Of a stretch of 64,000 nt of DNA, positions 10,312-22,939 are shown in pieces. The position numbers were made by a program, and so were the translations under genes. Origin of the DNA: Cudoniella acicularis (taxonomy: Eukaryota > Ascomycota > Leotiomycetes > Helotiales > Helotiaceae); assembly GCA_013054445.1 (NCBI GenBank), contig JAAMPI010000118.1:1-64000 (forward strand), read 5' to 3'. Positions within the stretch are counted from its first letter, which is position 1, and every line of letters begins with the position of its first letter. Below the pieces are notes generated by a model. The model was not told where the DNA came from, did not search any database, and worked only from the letters and a program-made list of their open reading frames with translations.

Positions 10312-11471
10312 TCAAATAACCTCCTCTCGCTCCCATCCCGTCGGCCTAATATTCTCAATTCCCTTACTGGGATGCGGCTTCCCCTCATTCTTATACTCGC
10401 TCACAAACGGATTCGGATCCTCATTCTGCTTCAAATTGCTCAGCGTATGATTAACCTCCCTATGCTTCGCTTCATCTGCACGAATATACAGCAGCAAATC
10501 GCGCATGGTCCTGCTTCCCTCTGGCATCTTCCAGTAATTCACAGCCAGATCTGGCACGCGGAAGTTGGGATCTGACCAGAGGGGGAGTTTGCCCTCTTCG
10601 ATGTCTTGGATGGCCAGTGTGTAGGTGAGGACGGCTTCTTCTTCGAGGTAGCCGACGAAGCGGTGGCATGTTCGAGGGGAGACGAGGTAGGAGAGGAACA
10701 TGCTGTTGAAGAAGACGCCTTGGGCGCCGAGGATCATCAGTCTCATGAACCAGCCGGGTTCGGCCATTTTGAGGAATGTGAGGAGGTGCATGCGCTCGTT
10801 GTATGCTTCTTCAAGAAGGGTTTCGATCCAGCCGTTGTCTCTCTTCATGCGTCGTAATGAGTGTAAGTGTCGAAGCATGCCGGCGACCATGCCTGGCACA
10901 CCTGCCACCGATTCAAGGAATACCATTCGTACGAGCCATTTGCGCTCACTCATGTGGTAGGGATTTGTTTCTGTCACGGCGTTGCTGTCGCCGATTTTCT
11001 TGGGAGAGCTGACGTCGTGCTTGTACCGCGTTGCGGTGTCCATTCCGAATCGCAGTAATCGTACCATGAAGAGGGCGATACGGTCCGAGAAGTCTTTTGG
11101 CTCGCGGTGGGCGTAGTATATCTTGTTTCGCATCTGCTCCACGTTGTATCTGCCATTGCTTGTTAGGGATTGCTGAAGTGTGTCGGGGAGAAATTGTAGG
11201 TGAATACTTACGGTGGGTGAGGCCAAGCGGCATCAGTCTTCTTGATTAAGTCATTTTCTGGTTCGGGGAAGTATTCTCGAAGGCGGGTTCGAGATGTTGA
11301 AGAAAACTGTCGATGGGATTGTGCTGGTCTGGTATGCAGGCCACTCAGATGGAGACCTGGTGTATTTGCCGTAACGCCATAGGTATGGGAGAAGCTTGCA
11401 ACAACTTTTGAGAGCTGTGCAGCAGTCTGCTTCGAAAGTGGTAGTTTCGTTGAGGTTCTTGCTACAAACAT
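10312..11471 (-). CDS. aox1: Mitochondrial alternative oxidase, 365 aa
   Basis: This enzyme oxidises ubiquinol directly with O2 at the matrix face of the inner mitochondrial membrane, bypassing complexes III and IV. Exon 1 is 11471-11212, the intron 11211-11150 (62 nt, GTAAGT...GGCAG), exon 2 11149-10312; the join restores [22 protein letters not shown], the hallmark start of fungal AOX. Di-iron ligand motifs follow in order: [30 protein letters not shown] and [12 protein letters not shown]. The N-terminus is basic and Ser/Thr-rich, as expected for a mitochondrial presequence, and the total length is typical. Two hydrophobic stretches flank NERMHLL. Family members are usually induced when the cytochrome pathway is blocked; I see no specific regulatory motif here. 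Identification is secure. Confidence 0.96.
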
Positions 11472-12769
11472 TGAGGCTCAGGTTATTGGTGATCAAGCCA
11501 AGTTGTGTAGAGAGAAAGGATGTTGATTAGTGATTGACTTTGAAGAGCAATGAAGTTTTCATGGGATAGCAAGCAAGGACCTTTTGCCTCAGGAGGTCAA
11601 ATAATGACTCTTATACTCCCTTCCGTCTTACAGGTGGAGATGGAGGTCGTTGGTCCCGCTGAGAGGGCCAAGACTGCGGCGTATCAAACCGGCACAAAAG
11701 AAAACAAAGGAGAGACACGGGTGCGAGGCTTCGGATGGTACTCCGGAACGAACTCCATAAAAAAAATCACAGAGGACGGCAAAGCCACCAGTCGATTGTC
11801 AAAGTCGGCGATGCTGACCGAATTGATGTCAATGCTTTTCTTGGTTGTGCCCGGGAATGAGCGACTGGAATGCGATGCTGGCTGAATCCGCAAATCTTAT
11901 TCAGCCTCGTGCTCCGGAGGTAGCCGGGTCATCCCGGTGCGACTTCTCCCGATGAACGGCGACACGAGAAAGTGACAAATTCTCTATTCAGATGACCTCG
12001 ATTCGGAGGGAAAATCCTGAATGTGATTTCTTTCATGATTTCCGAGTTGATGAATGGGTACAGCGTCGCAATGGTATTCGTTTTGGGTGTTGGTGTTTCT
12101 GTGCTTCAAAATATTTGGCTCCACTTGATCCACTTCCAATCAGTGGCACTCAATGAACGGCTTCTGTGTGCAGTGTCTGAATTTAGAAATTCTACTTTTG
12201 TTTATAGAGAATGGTTGGTTTTCAAGGCTATACATACATAAATCTGGGTCAGCACGCATATATTGTTTGCTTTTGAGGATCACTCCACGTAATTTGTTCT
12301 TCGACCAATTCTGTAGCTGTTTAGTCCCCAAAATCGCTTTTGGATGTCAATAGGTAGCTAATATGGACCCGGAGGTCAGCTCCAGTAATTTGGAATTATT
12401 TGGCTGTTACTTTGGTTGCTCATCTTCGCAGGCTTCAGATGAGACTCTTGCTACTATCAATGATCTCCACTTGTTAAAATGTTTAGGGACGGAGAAAACG
12501 AGTGATAAGCATCAAACGTTCTTGCATTAATGCACTTTCATACATAGCCATGCCACCAATTCGGACGCCTAAAAGATCCCTCCATTCTCGCGATCATTCC
12601 TCAGACCCCTTCCATGCACGCATTGCAAATGCCATCGTTATCGCTGGTGTGAATAGCCAACTATATATACAGCAATCAAAATGAAGAAGCATGAATCACA
12701 ACTTCCATGCCGCTATGAACATCGATCCAAACCGTTGGCAACTCTATCAGCCCATTAAACGCGCACTGT
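11472..12769. other. Upstream region of alternative oxidase and 3' region of the DUF726 gene
   Basis: Nothing recognisable is encoded. It contains the AOX promoter (right of 11471) and the 3' flank of the next minus-strand gene. Confidence 0.5.
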
Positions 12770-15700
12770 CTACGCAAAAGTCATCTGTATTTCCTTCTCG
12801 GCTCCAAATTCGTCATCATCATCAGCCCAGGCATTATGATTTATGTCGATTGCCGGGAGTGAAGTAGGCATTGTCTTGCTGCTTTTTAAATCTGGGCGTA
12901 GTGGCGTTACTGCTTCCGCTCCTGGCGGTGGTAAAGAAGGAAGGTTTTTAAAAGGGGAAGTGGTACGAACTATTGGTGTATGATATGGCTCGTCAAATGT
13001 CATCTGTACTTCCTTTTCTTCCTCGTCGTAATGGTAGTTGCTCGATCTAGCGGACCGAGGAGGCTCAAGATCTAGATTCTTTATTGCAGGAATTTCATTA
13101 CTGCTGGACATCCTGGGGGATGCGCTTGGTGAAGGCTTGAAATCTGGTTTCAGCATTGTTGCTGCATCGTAGCTTTTCGTTTCCCGTAATGAATTCCTTG
13201 GATTCGAGGAGCTAGACCCAAGATCTAATTTCATGGGAGGAAGTGTTGATTTTAGCTCCTTCACTTCCATTTGTTCGCTCGCTAACTCGGCACGAATGGC
13301 ATCAATGTCGAACAGAACGCCATGATTGTTGCCTTCCGAGTCTTCAGTTGCTGCTCTCCGCTCGGTTTGTCCCTTGAATTCCTCGTATGTCTCCCATTCT
13401 TTCTTTTCCACGGCTGCCTTCTTCTTCCTGCTGAAGAAGCCAAATTTGCCTTTTGACTCCTTTTCCTTTTCCTGTTTCTCGAATTCCTTTCTTGCCTCTT
13501 CAATTTCATTGATCAGCTCTCGTTGACGCTTGGCATGATTTTCTGGATCTGGATCCTCAATTTCGGTAAACTCGTCACTCTCGACAACCCAACCGACCTC
13601 TCGAAGCAAACGTGGCATTGCTGTTCGATAAGACATGTGGCCAGGGACAAATTCCGTAACATTAATATTTTCAAGCTCCGGAATGTTCTCAATCGGTGCA
13701 AGTCCCGCGACTCGACTAATACCGCCGCTGGTCAAACGGAACAGGTAACCCAGAATCCAATCGTTCGTAGCGTAACCGTTAACAAATCTGCCAGCAACCA
13801 CGGATCTGGCCTTCAAGTACTCATCCCTATTGGCAACTACTGGCGAGCCGAATAAGAAAACGTTTTGTACCAGACCATAAGCTCCCTTTTTTGAAAGTTC
13901 TTTTAGACACGAAAAGATAACTCGAGATCCAAGAGAGTAGCCCACAAAAGTAATAGGCCGAGTTCCAAGATTACGGTCAATGAGAGAATCGGCCAGAATT
14001 AACCCGGCCATGTTTGCTCGATCAAGAGAAACAGTCCAGGGGTTGTCAATAAGGTAAGCTAGTTTAGTCAAAACGACAGGCAATTGCAGAGCTGCCATTA
14101 AACTGATCAGGATTGTGCTACCAAGTACTTGTTGAAGACCCTGTGTTAAAGCCTGGAAAGAGTTAATGCAAATTTGGAATTGCTCTGCGGATTAGCTTAC
14201 CTCAGTAGCTAAAATATTGATGGTGTCTCCCATACTTGTAAGCATTTCAGGTTCCCAAAGCACAGAGTAAATGTCACCCATGATAGGATCAACCGTACTG
14301 TATGGCAAGCGTACATCATCCACTTTTCCCGTCATCCATCCCGAAACGGTAATAATAAGATTGACTCGTTTATTATTGTGCAGTGGTCTGTATTCGAATG
14401 TCTTGACAGCACCAGTCCTTCGATTTGCAGCCCGTACAGCGATGACACTTCCCGACGCAGCGGCTCCTGATGTGATAATTGCTGCACCTGCGGTTCCTGC
14501 CAGAAAACCGCTTGTCCCAGCAACACCGATTGTAGTAAAACCAGCCGCAAGGCCGGCTCCAATCAAAGGAGCAAGTAATCCAGCAGAAAGGCCAATAACG
14601 AGACCCCCACCAACAGTTGCGAGACCCATCATCACATAACGCTTTTTGAGAGCTAATTTCCTTCGGTTTTCTTTGTGCTCGTCCTCATTCCAGTTCTCCT
14701 TCTCTGCAGCTTGTTGCATTTCCAAAGCATCAGTCACTCGTTTTTCAAATCTACAAATTTCGAGCCAGGAAATGTCCATATTATCGCCCACTTTCTCCAG
14801 CAAAACCCTTGATCGAGCATCATACACTGAGTCGGCAATTAGCGTAAGGAATAAATCACACAGAACGGTCCATCGAAGGTCTATATCGATATTTGATGTC
14901 GTTGGAAGTTGTGAGGGAGTTCGGACTTCAGGTAGATCGTCGCCTTCGTGCTCCTGATAAGGTGGGGGTACCTGAGCAACCTCTTCGTCTTCATCTTTCA
15001 GACGTGGCGTCTGAGGTGCACGAGGCGATGAAACTGAGGCACTTGACGAAAGAGACATTCTTGGACTCTTATCAAGAGAGACCGTTGATTCGGGCCTTGG
15101 AGAAGATAGGCCTAGTGTAGAGGGTGCTTTTTCAGCCATTGGATTTTTAACTCGGGAATTTTGCATGAGTGTTGGGGTAAGGTCCGATGGTACCACACCA
15201 TGATCGGTCAACTGCTCAATCATAATTTGCTCTGCAGTGCTAATTTCCATATGTGCATACAGCCGTACCATCATCTTCTGGCTCCACATCTTCATAGCTT
15301 CAGCTGACATTTGGACCTCTTTTTTACTCCCCTTGGTCGTTGCCATAGATTCTGCTTGACTCAACATCTTCGAAAGAATAAGACGAGTCATTCCGACGTA
15401 GGCGATCCTCTGGCCTTCAGTTAAGAGGTCTTTGGTAGCTTGCATTTGTGAAACAGCATCTCGCTGCTCCTCGTCTTCCATTTCACCAGCTCCGGTACCA
15501 TGGACATCCTTGAATAGATACTGCGTATTTTCGTCTAGACTTGTAGCTGATTGGGCGTCTTCATCTAGCTGTACCCGGGTATAACCCTTTCCTGCTCCCC
15601 CCAGTCCTGCGTAGGCGTCCTTTTCTTCATCGGACTCCTGGGCTTCCTTTGCGATGAGCCTATTGTCATCATCGTACATATCGAAAGGAGCATAGGCTGG

Positions 15701-16411
15701 CATTGTTTGCCATTCGTCCTCCTCCACCTCTGGTTCAATTGAAGTCCTAGGGACAATGTGCTGGTGGGACCACTCTGAAATTCCTTGGCCTGTTGAACTT
15801 TCGCCTCGAGTATGTCCGTTTGGAGGATGTGACTCGCCCTGTCCACTGACCTCTTGTCTAATTCCAAGACCTTGGAGCTCTGGAGTTTTCGACCCAGCCC
15901 CCCGCTGCCTTTGAGTTTTCTCTTTATCCTCGTCATGGGTGGGTTCGACTTCATTGATCGTTTCTTGAGGTGTTTGCGGTTCTGATTCAGCTGGAGGAGG
16001 ATTTTCTGGTGGTTCATGGGGTTCTGATTCGCCTTTTGGTAAGACTTCTAGGGGGGTCTGCGGAACTGGGGTTGATTGTGCATCTTTGAATTCCTCATCG
16101 CTCTCTGAGTCGCCATTTGTATCTGTTTGAGGGGCTTGAGAAGTTGTAGAGCTCTCCACTGCCGCCGAGCTCGTAGCAATCGCCTTTCCATTCATCGCCT
16201 TCTCTGCCACAGCGGTATCCTCTCCTTTCGTGTCAGCATTATCCTCCGCGGGCTCCGGTGCAGAAACCTTCCGCTTCCTCACCGGTAAACCAAAGTCGTC
16301 GACCTCATTTGTCTCAGTCGTATTTGTAGAGCCTTGTGCAACTTCGCCTTTCCCCGAAACCGTAGCAGGCTTGCTTGTATTGGTGGTGGTAGCCTCGACG
16401 CTCTCGGGCAT
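12770..16411 (-). CDS. DUF726 / TMCO4-like membrane alpha/beta-hydrolase-fold protein (1197 aa)
   Basis: Exon 1 is 16411-14201, a 48-nt intron occupies 14200-14153, exon 2 is 14152-12770. The first half is acidic and disordered. A glycine/alanine-rich hydrophobic stretch (about residues 593-654) forms two to three membrane helices. It is followed by the DUF726 hydrolase-like domain, with ITVSGWM, the nucleophile elbow GYSLGS (Ser810), FLFGSPVVAN and GRFVNGYATNDWILGYLFR. The C-terminal 300 residues are again charged and disordered, with a coiled segment rich in Lys/Glu. Relatives are animal TMCO4 and yeast Mil1 (YFL034W), which binds the AP-1 adaptor medium chain; hydrolase activity is not established for the family. 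The chosen ATG (MPESVEAT) is the first in frame. The exon junction TE-ALTQGLQQVLGS keeps the family sequence intact. Confidence 0.85.
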
Positions 16412-17019
16412 GTTGCTCGTCCACCGCCCCAAGTAGGTTGCTGATACTCGACTTTCTGTAATTCGGTACAGTTTCGGTAAAAGGAGTCCGTGGCCTACAA
16501 TCAACTGGCCAAGATTGCAAGCTTTTCAAAATCTTCAAGAAAATACAGCGTGGTTGGAGCCGTCTGGAATAGACGCATAATGTCTGGAGCACCGAGCGTA
16601 AATACGGTACGGGAGTCCACGATCTAAGATTGTGCTATTACGTGCGAATGTGGTTGAGTCGTATGAGGCAGGGGTAAGCACGCTAGGGGTGTTCTTCAGT
16701 GGAGCCGGGACTGTTTTAAGAGGCTTGAAGAACAACCCGATCCACTGTCGCTTTTGATTAAAGGAGTTTGAATTGCATTAAGTGGTTCTAGTATTCTTCG
16801 TAGCTGATAGTCGCGTTGTACAGAAATTTTACCCTCGCAAATTCACCCTCTAAACATTGGCCTTTGTGACTTGGTTCAAGCTACCGTAATAAGCCTGCGC
16901 CTCGTAAGAACGGCTCTTCTATTGGGTATTGATTCCGAATTTTGTACTGCAGACTGAATGAACAACAAAGCAAAGCCTATGACCAAATGCCCAAACAACG
17001 CCCAATTACTCCATACTTA
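16412..17019. other. Intergenic between the DUF726 gene and UTP23
   Basis: Holds the promoter of the DUF726 gene and the 3' flank of UTP23. No other feature recognised. Confidence 0.5.
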
Positions 17020-17965
17020 CTATTGCTCTTCGGCTTTGGGAACGATTGCATCCCCTACGGCTGACTTGTGTTTCCTCTTTCGTTTCTTTTTCACGAGAGT
17101 CTCCGAGCCATCTGGCTGCTGCTGATGTGACCCTTCGGCAGTAGAACCATTTTTGCTGTCATCCACTTCCCTCTTCGGTTTCTTCGACTTCATTACCGAC
17201 AACGGATTTGGTTCTTTGGGGCCCTTTGTCTTTTTTTTCTTCGGCACATCATCTTCCTCCTTTGGCACATCATCTTCTCTCTTCCTCTTCAAACTTCCGC
17301 TTCCCCTCTTTAGCCCTGCTCGAAACTTCACTCGTTCCTCTTTCTCTCGATTCTCAGCCGTAGCCTCAGCCATAGGTTCCATAATCATCACACTCCTATT
17401 AATGTATACCAATGGAACGCCCATGATTCCTCTCATATGCTTCCGGACATCTAGAGCCTGACTTGCAACTACATATCGGTGTTTATTCGTATTGTTGCCT
17501 TTAGGATCAACAACTGAAGTGAGGCAGTCTTTAGTACTGAGGGGTGTGGGATAGTCCTCAGGCCGGTGGTCGCATCGACGACGCTCGTAGGTTTTCGCTT
17601 TATCAATAAGGTAAGAGACGCCTGGCTCGGATGCTGTAGCGTAGAGGTGTCGCATCGAACATTGTGTGATCACTGTGTGGATCAGCAAGATCTCCAACGA
17701 AGAAGGTCGCGTTGATTCTTACTTGGCTTAACTTGGCCATGAAGTGTTCGCTCTAACCCTGCAATTAGATCCATCTTGAATTTATCCGCATCTTTGATGA
17801 TGTCCGAGTCAACTGCCACGAAGTAAAGTTAGAAATTGCTAGACGGTTGGGTTTTGCGACAGAGGGAATGTACATACGGAGTACTTGATATGGCTCGCGA
17901 AACCCGAAGCTCAGCCCGTACTGCTGCATGAGCTTCCTATATTGTTTCGAACGCTTGCCCCTCAT
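17020..17965 (-). CDS. UTP23: rRNA-processing protein UTP23 (small-subunit processome), 276 aa
   Basis: Utp23 is a PIN-fold protein of the nucleolar SSU processome, needed for early 18S pre-rRNA cleavages and release of the snR30 snoRNA. Exon 1 is 17965-17878, exon 2 17812-17723, exon 3 17672-17020; the introns are 65 and 50 nt. The joins give the family N-terminus MRGKRSKQYRKLMQQYG, then FGFREPYQVL, DADKFKMDLIAGLERTLHG and VKPMITQCSMRHLYA. The Cys/His residues of CSMRH and the RRCDH region fit the zinc-knuckle seen in the family. The C-terminal 110 residues are Lys/Arg-rich with several nuclear-localisation-like clusters (KKKKTKGPK, KKKRKRKHK). Length is normal for the family. Confidence 0.92.
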
Positions 17966-18507
17966 CTTGACGTGCTATCTTTGCTCCTGCTCGGTGTGTG
18001 AATTCGCATGAGGGTTGTTAGTGTTTGGCAGGCAAAGTTTGAATCCTGATTTTGCGCTTAAAAATTTAAGCTTCTCAATCCTTATCGGCGCTTATCGGGG
18101 TACAGGGATGGAAAGGCTGAGAGTTTTGAGAACAATTCATTTGATTTATTTATACACAATGCATCTGTTTTAGAGAAAGCATTGAATTGCACTGAATTCA
18201 AGATAATACATCTTAAAATTTCCAACTTAGCTAGTAATCTCTCGTGGACCCCCAGGGCCAGCATTAAGGCACAGCGGCATTGTTGAGTTGCTTGCTACAA
18301 TTGGTGATCTATAAATGCACCATTGTTTCGACCTTCCACCTTATAGCGATCTGAGTTTCTGCTTTGTTGCATATCTGCTCATTGTGCCTATATCCACGGC
18401 GCTGTTTCTTCGTGTGCTTACGAAGCAGCTTGGTAGTTTTAAGCTGGCACGGCGATTTTGCTTCTCTTTTGAGGGCTTCGATTGTTCTTATAGATGTTTG
18501 AGCCAGT
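17966..18507. other. Intergenic between UTP23 and the PP2C gene
   Basis: AT-rich; holds the UTP23 promoter and the 3' end of the phosphatase gene. The open reading beyond 18508 on the minus strand is intron and 3' sequence of that gene. Confidence 0.5.
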
Positions 18508-19769
18508 TCAACCCTTACTCCGCCTGCACAAGGCTGCCACAACACTAATATCGTCAAGCTTGCCTGGAACAAGTCAGCTTCACAGTCATCATTAACAAGA
18601 TAAAAATAATTACCCCCTTCCATAGCCAGGCCCTCTTCCACGGCATGTTCCATGAATGGACTCTCGGCAAATGGATCCGTAGCAATGACCTTAGCCGCTT
18701 TCATCAATTCTTCGGCCACGAATTGCATGCCTCCTCCAGAGCCAGCATGTCTATCCCCTGTACTGACTCCACCTTGCCCCTCTTCCCATTTGCGTATGCT
18801 GTTCACAACATTTTCTATAATTTCATGCTCCCAGAGATTATCGATGACTCCGTCAGACATGGCTAATACCACATCATTCTCCTCTATCTCAACCTTATCC
18901 ATAACGGCGTTATTTTGGGGAGTGTCTGGACTATTGGTGCCAAGTTGACGAGGGCAATCAAACCAGTGCCACTGCTCTGTGGTTTTGTATACAACCTCGG
19001 AGTCTCGAGGTCGGAGGACAAGAATTTGGGAATCGCCAAGGTTGGTGACGTATAATAAAGGGGTTGCGGGCGCATTTGAATCCCCATCATGTTTTGTGAA
19101 ATGCAGTTGCGCTCCAGCAGCCGTGGTTGTACCTTGCCACGAGTTTGGCTTCGAAGTAGCTTCTATCGTCTGTTCGTATGCTTTCTGCAGATACTCTACA
19201 GGATTGGGTTCGAATGTTTGATCCGAAGATCGCGGTCGATATATCTCGTGCTCTGTCTCCACAGCCCAGAAGTGAAGTATCAACCGAGACCACAAACTGA
19301 ACAATCTTAGCAAAAGCCTCTACGGCAGCACTGAAGAGAATACAAACCCCGCATGACCTCCCGGCCTGGTAGACCACGCTCCAACCCCATCATTCGCCCC
19401 AATGAAATAATCGCTGGCATAAACGGCATCGTCGCCGTTCGTGTATCCTCGAATAAGTTCCCCGTTCACGAATGCCCGTCTATCCCGACTTCGGTGATGT
19501 GTGCTAAGGGGATCTGAGAACGACCCCGAAGGTGGTGAAAGAAATGGTGGAGGAAATGGTCTTGGGGCTCTTTTCGCATAGAGTGAGAGTCCAGTTTCGA
19601 ATCGAAAAGGGGGCTTTTGATGTTGTTGTAAACCAGATGTATTTATATCCACTGACGTTGAGGGTGTTGCCAATTCAGGGTGACATCTTGAGGGAGTCTG
19701 AGTAAGAGATCGACGAGCTTGAGGAATTATGGCTCGCGCAGCTTGAGTTCGAAGGAACGACCTCCTCAT
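18508..19769 (-). CDS. PTC7: PTC7-type PP2C protein phosphatase, mitochondrial (386 aa)
   Basis: This is an Mg/Mn-dependent Ser/Thr phosphatase. In yeast Ptc7 dephosphorylates Coq7 to activate ubiquinone synthesis. Exons are 19769-19348, 19296-18614 and 18563-18508, with introns of 51 and 50 nt. The second intron matters: reading through it hides the true end GGKLDDISVVAALCRRSKG. Motifs in order are DDAVYASDYFIGANDGVG (Asp127 in the metal motif), GHAGLWSRLILHFW, LYVTNLGDSQILVLRP, DVVLAMSDGVIDNLWEHEI and GGKLDDISVV. The first 30 residues are Arg/Ser/Ala-rich with no acidic residue, like a mitochondrial targeting sequence. The metal motif reads GANDGVG rather than the commoner ADGVG form. It is divergent from CAF120 across a 3.2-kb spacer. 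Confidence 0.92.
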
Positions 19770-22700
19770 CCCAGCGTTGTGGATTAACCTTGGTATTCAG
19801 GAACTCGATCTCCGAAGCAGCCTTCCAGGTTTGTTTTTCCCAACAGTGAGAGTCCCGGTACGCCTAGAGCAAGATAAGGGATCGGCGCCATCCTAAAAGC
19901 ACGTGATGACAAAGCACCCCCGTCCATTCACGGAGATTTGAATTAACTTCAGTCAAAAAAGTCAACGTTAATGTGATGCTATCAACAAATACCCACGTAA
20001 AGCGCCATCCACTTTCTCTCTGTGAGCAGGGAGAGGTCCTGATTGGCGTGAATGGCTATCTCATAGAAGGGATTTTCTATTGTTTCTTTAAGGTTGATTT
20101 ACAAGATCACCGCGTCGACTCCCACCTGATGCCTCAATTCGGGGATTGATATAACACTTCATCCGCCATATAGTCACTATTGGAGAGTTACGTCCATATT
20201 TTTGTCTTGCGGACTGACTGTGTATACATTATACACGAGCACCGTACTCACGGACTCGAGTTCTCAGTTGTACGCCCCCTCTCCACTTCGTAGAAAAATT
20301 CCTGTTGTTTGACGCTGCAATGCGGTCATGATCAGTTTCTTGATATTCGTATCGCCCCATTCTTAATTCTCTATTCATTTAAGGTCAGTTATATTCCTTG
20401 TTTGAAACTTCATAGCATTCTGAATCGAAATCCAAGCCACTGACCTCATCAACCGTTCCTTGGCTTTTCTCCCTCCGCGAGGCTCCTTTTTGCTCGCTCT
20501 CCTAGACTCGCCTTCGAATGAGAGAGAAAGCTACGTCCGTATCTGCGCGGACTCGTCACATACTTTTAAGTTGTGAACCATTTTGCAATCGGATGATACA
20601 ATGCCCGAGCCTCTACGAATAAAAGGCTGTGAGGAGTACTCTGGCGGAAAGAACCGACTCCCTTCAGCCCAAATCTATCTCGCTTATTTCCTTCCGTATA
20701 ATTTCAAGTTTGGCTATTTACCTAGCTCAGCCGATTTGTCTTCCAATCCTTGGATCTCCCTATCTTCGTATTCGATGATCCATTTTACTTGAGGAACTGG
20801 CCATATAGCCCCAGCTGCTCACCTGTAAACGATCAAGATCCTCAGCAGGCATAGTCTGCGAGCCTTCCAAAGATCGCCGCGATACGGTCTAGTCGTCTTT
20901 TCAGTACCTGCATGGAAGGAAAGAGCGTTGGAAGCTATTCGGGCACCTCAAGCTGAAGTTCTGGTTGTCAGTGGCTGGCCAAGGACCAAGTGTTACTCAA
21001 ATTCGATTCAAAATGGACACGGTTGTTTAAGGAGTAATGGTTGGGCTTTTGCTGAGCGTTCCGCTTCGATCTGCATACGAAGTGTAAATAATATACTATA
21101 AGGGTAAACCCATTCAACTTCGAGTAGAAGTTTATGGAAGGATGTTTATACTAGTAGAAACAGACCATTTACCACGAAACTCGTAGTTGCTATCCTATTG
21201 TGAGTACTCTGGATCTACCTTTTTATATTTTTCAATCTGGCTCTCCGGAAAAACCGCAGCGCGTTCGTAGAGCCCAGGAAATATTCTTCGAGAGATAACT
21301 AGCTTTTGTATCCGATTATAACCAGGCGCGAAGCACAGGGAATTGCCGCATTTTGAGATCAGATGTCTTCTAGAAAAACAAGCCTTTCCGCCGCCTTCTT
21401 ATGGGATGAAACTCTGTGTCTGCACCGCCTGAGAATCTTTCTCACAAATTTTTGCCATATTGTGTTTGCGTACCTATGCGTCCTGCTTGAGATTAAGTTA
21501 AACGTATGAAGAAGAACTTTACCAATGACCTCTAGTATATTATTTATACATCGATCAAATCCAATGGCATGGCTCCTTTCAAAGCTCCAACTCGCAGGTA
21601 GCGAACGGAATTGACCCAGAGACATGGTAAACTTAAAATAGCAACAGATGCAGGGCTGCAATGTAACCTCCACGCTCGCCTGATGTCAGCATCCCAGGTT
21701 ATTCACGCAAGTTCAAACTCGTCTGTCGAGAGCCACGTCGGAGATTCAAAGGTCTGATCACTCAGCCTGTACGAACGGACGAAGGTGCTGCCAAGTTAAA
21801 TCTTCCCCGGGATTGTGTTAAAATCCGCCCTTTCGCATCATCTGATGACCTGCCGTTCTTGTCGCACTTGGCCGAAAAATGACAGTCTCGTTTGTTAGCG
21901 GCAGGGCATCCGCGCAGAAATGTTCACAGCTCACAGCTAATCATGCCCGACCTATGGTAGGTGGTGCTGCACGGATTAGACAAGTTAGGAACTTGGCATC
22001 GCGTCGTACGTTTCAAAGCACAGTGGACTTTTCAAATTGTAAGACCTACTCGGGCAGGCCTTCGAAGCCCTTTTAGAGCTTGAACCTCCAGCGCGATCTT
22101 GCTGCTACACGCCCCTCTGCCGCCTTTCATGACGCGTACAGCAGCAAGCCAAGGACCCTTTGCGACCTTCGGGCGCTTCGGACAGGGGTGCTTTTCGACT
22201 GTCTTCAGAACTTCTCGAATACGAAGAATTGTATGGCTGCGGCTGCACGTCTGATGCGCTCGCTGGCTTTGCGGCTGATTAATAAGCTTGAGCAGCTGCC
22301 GTCTGAGAGTTCTGACTCGGGTTTAAGCAGACAAAGAGGTCAGACAGGAGAAAGAAGATCAATCACAAGAAAGACACCGACACCTTTATACTAGTTATTG
22401 ATACCGGCTCAGACTGCTATCTCGCCGCCCGCATCCGCGCCTTGGGGTCCAGCAAGCAAGCCTGCTGCAGTTGCAACCTTGAAGCTCTCGCACTAGACAC
22501 ACGGAAATCGGAGACTCGAGCAGAGATCCCGCCAGTGACGTGAGGACCTTCAGAGCCACACCTTTAATTTCTTGACCATTCCTCGCCTTGTGCTCGCCCA
22601 CGCCGACAACATTCGGTCTTGTTCCTTTATCTTGCATCGTCCTCCGGTATTCTAGGACCCTTCGGTCGGTCTCTACGCTGCTCACCTCCGCAGGTGCTTG

Positions 22701-22939
22701 TCCTTGCCCAGACGTCGCCACCCTGTTTGACCTCTTGCACCACCACAGGGAAAGTTGCGCGTCCATGCACTGAAAAACATCATTCCGGATCGTGGCGGCC
22801 TCACTCCTCGAGCATCGAAAGAATTCCACATTCATTACAGTATAGCTCACGATGGCTAAAACGGGGACTCGCAATCGAGGTGAGCCGAGCGCTCCGCAAT
22901 TATCTGGAAGCATACTGACCAAGCCAAGTGCTCTCATTC
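19770..22939. other. Long divergent intergenic region between PTC7 and CAF120
   Basis: A 3.2-kb stretch with only short overlapping frames. None resembles a known protein and none is supported by splice structure. The right 500 bp are GC-richer and probably contain the CAF120 leader; AG just before the ATG at 22940 could be the end of a leader intron. No RNA gene, transposon or clear repeat was found. Confidence 0.45.

Noticed and set aside
14646..15120. Open frames on the plus strand across the DUF726 gene
   Set aside because: They are shadows of a well-supported minus-strand coding exon and show no domain of their own.
22395..22937. 180-codon open frame on the minus strand upstream of CAF120
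   Set aside because: It has an ATG but no recognisable domain, and it lies antisense to the probable CAF120 leader in a GC-rich stretch where long frames arise by chance. No splice structure or second exon supports it.
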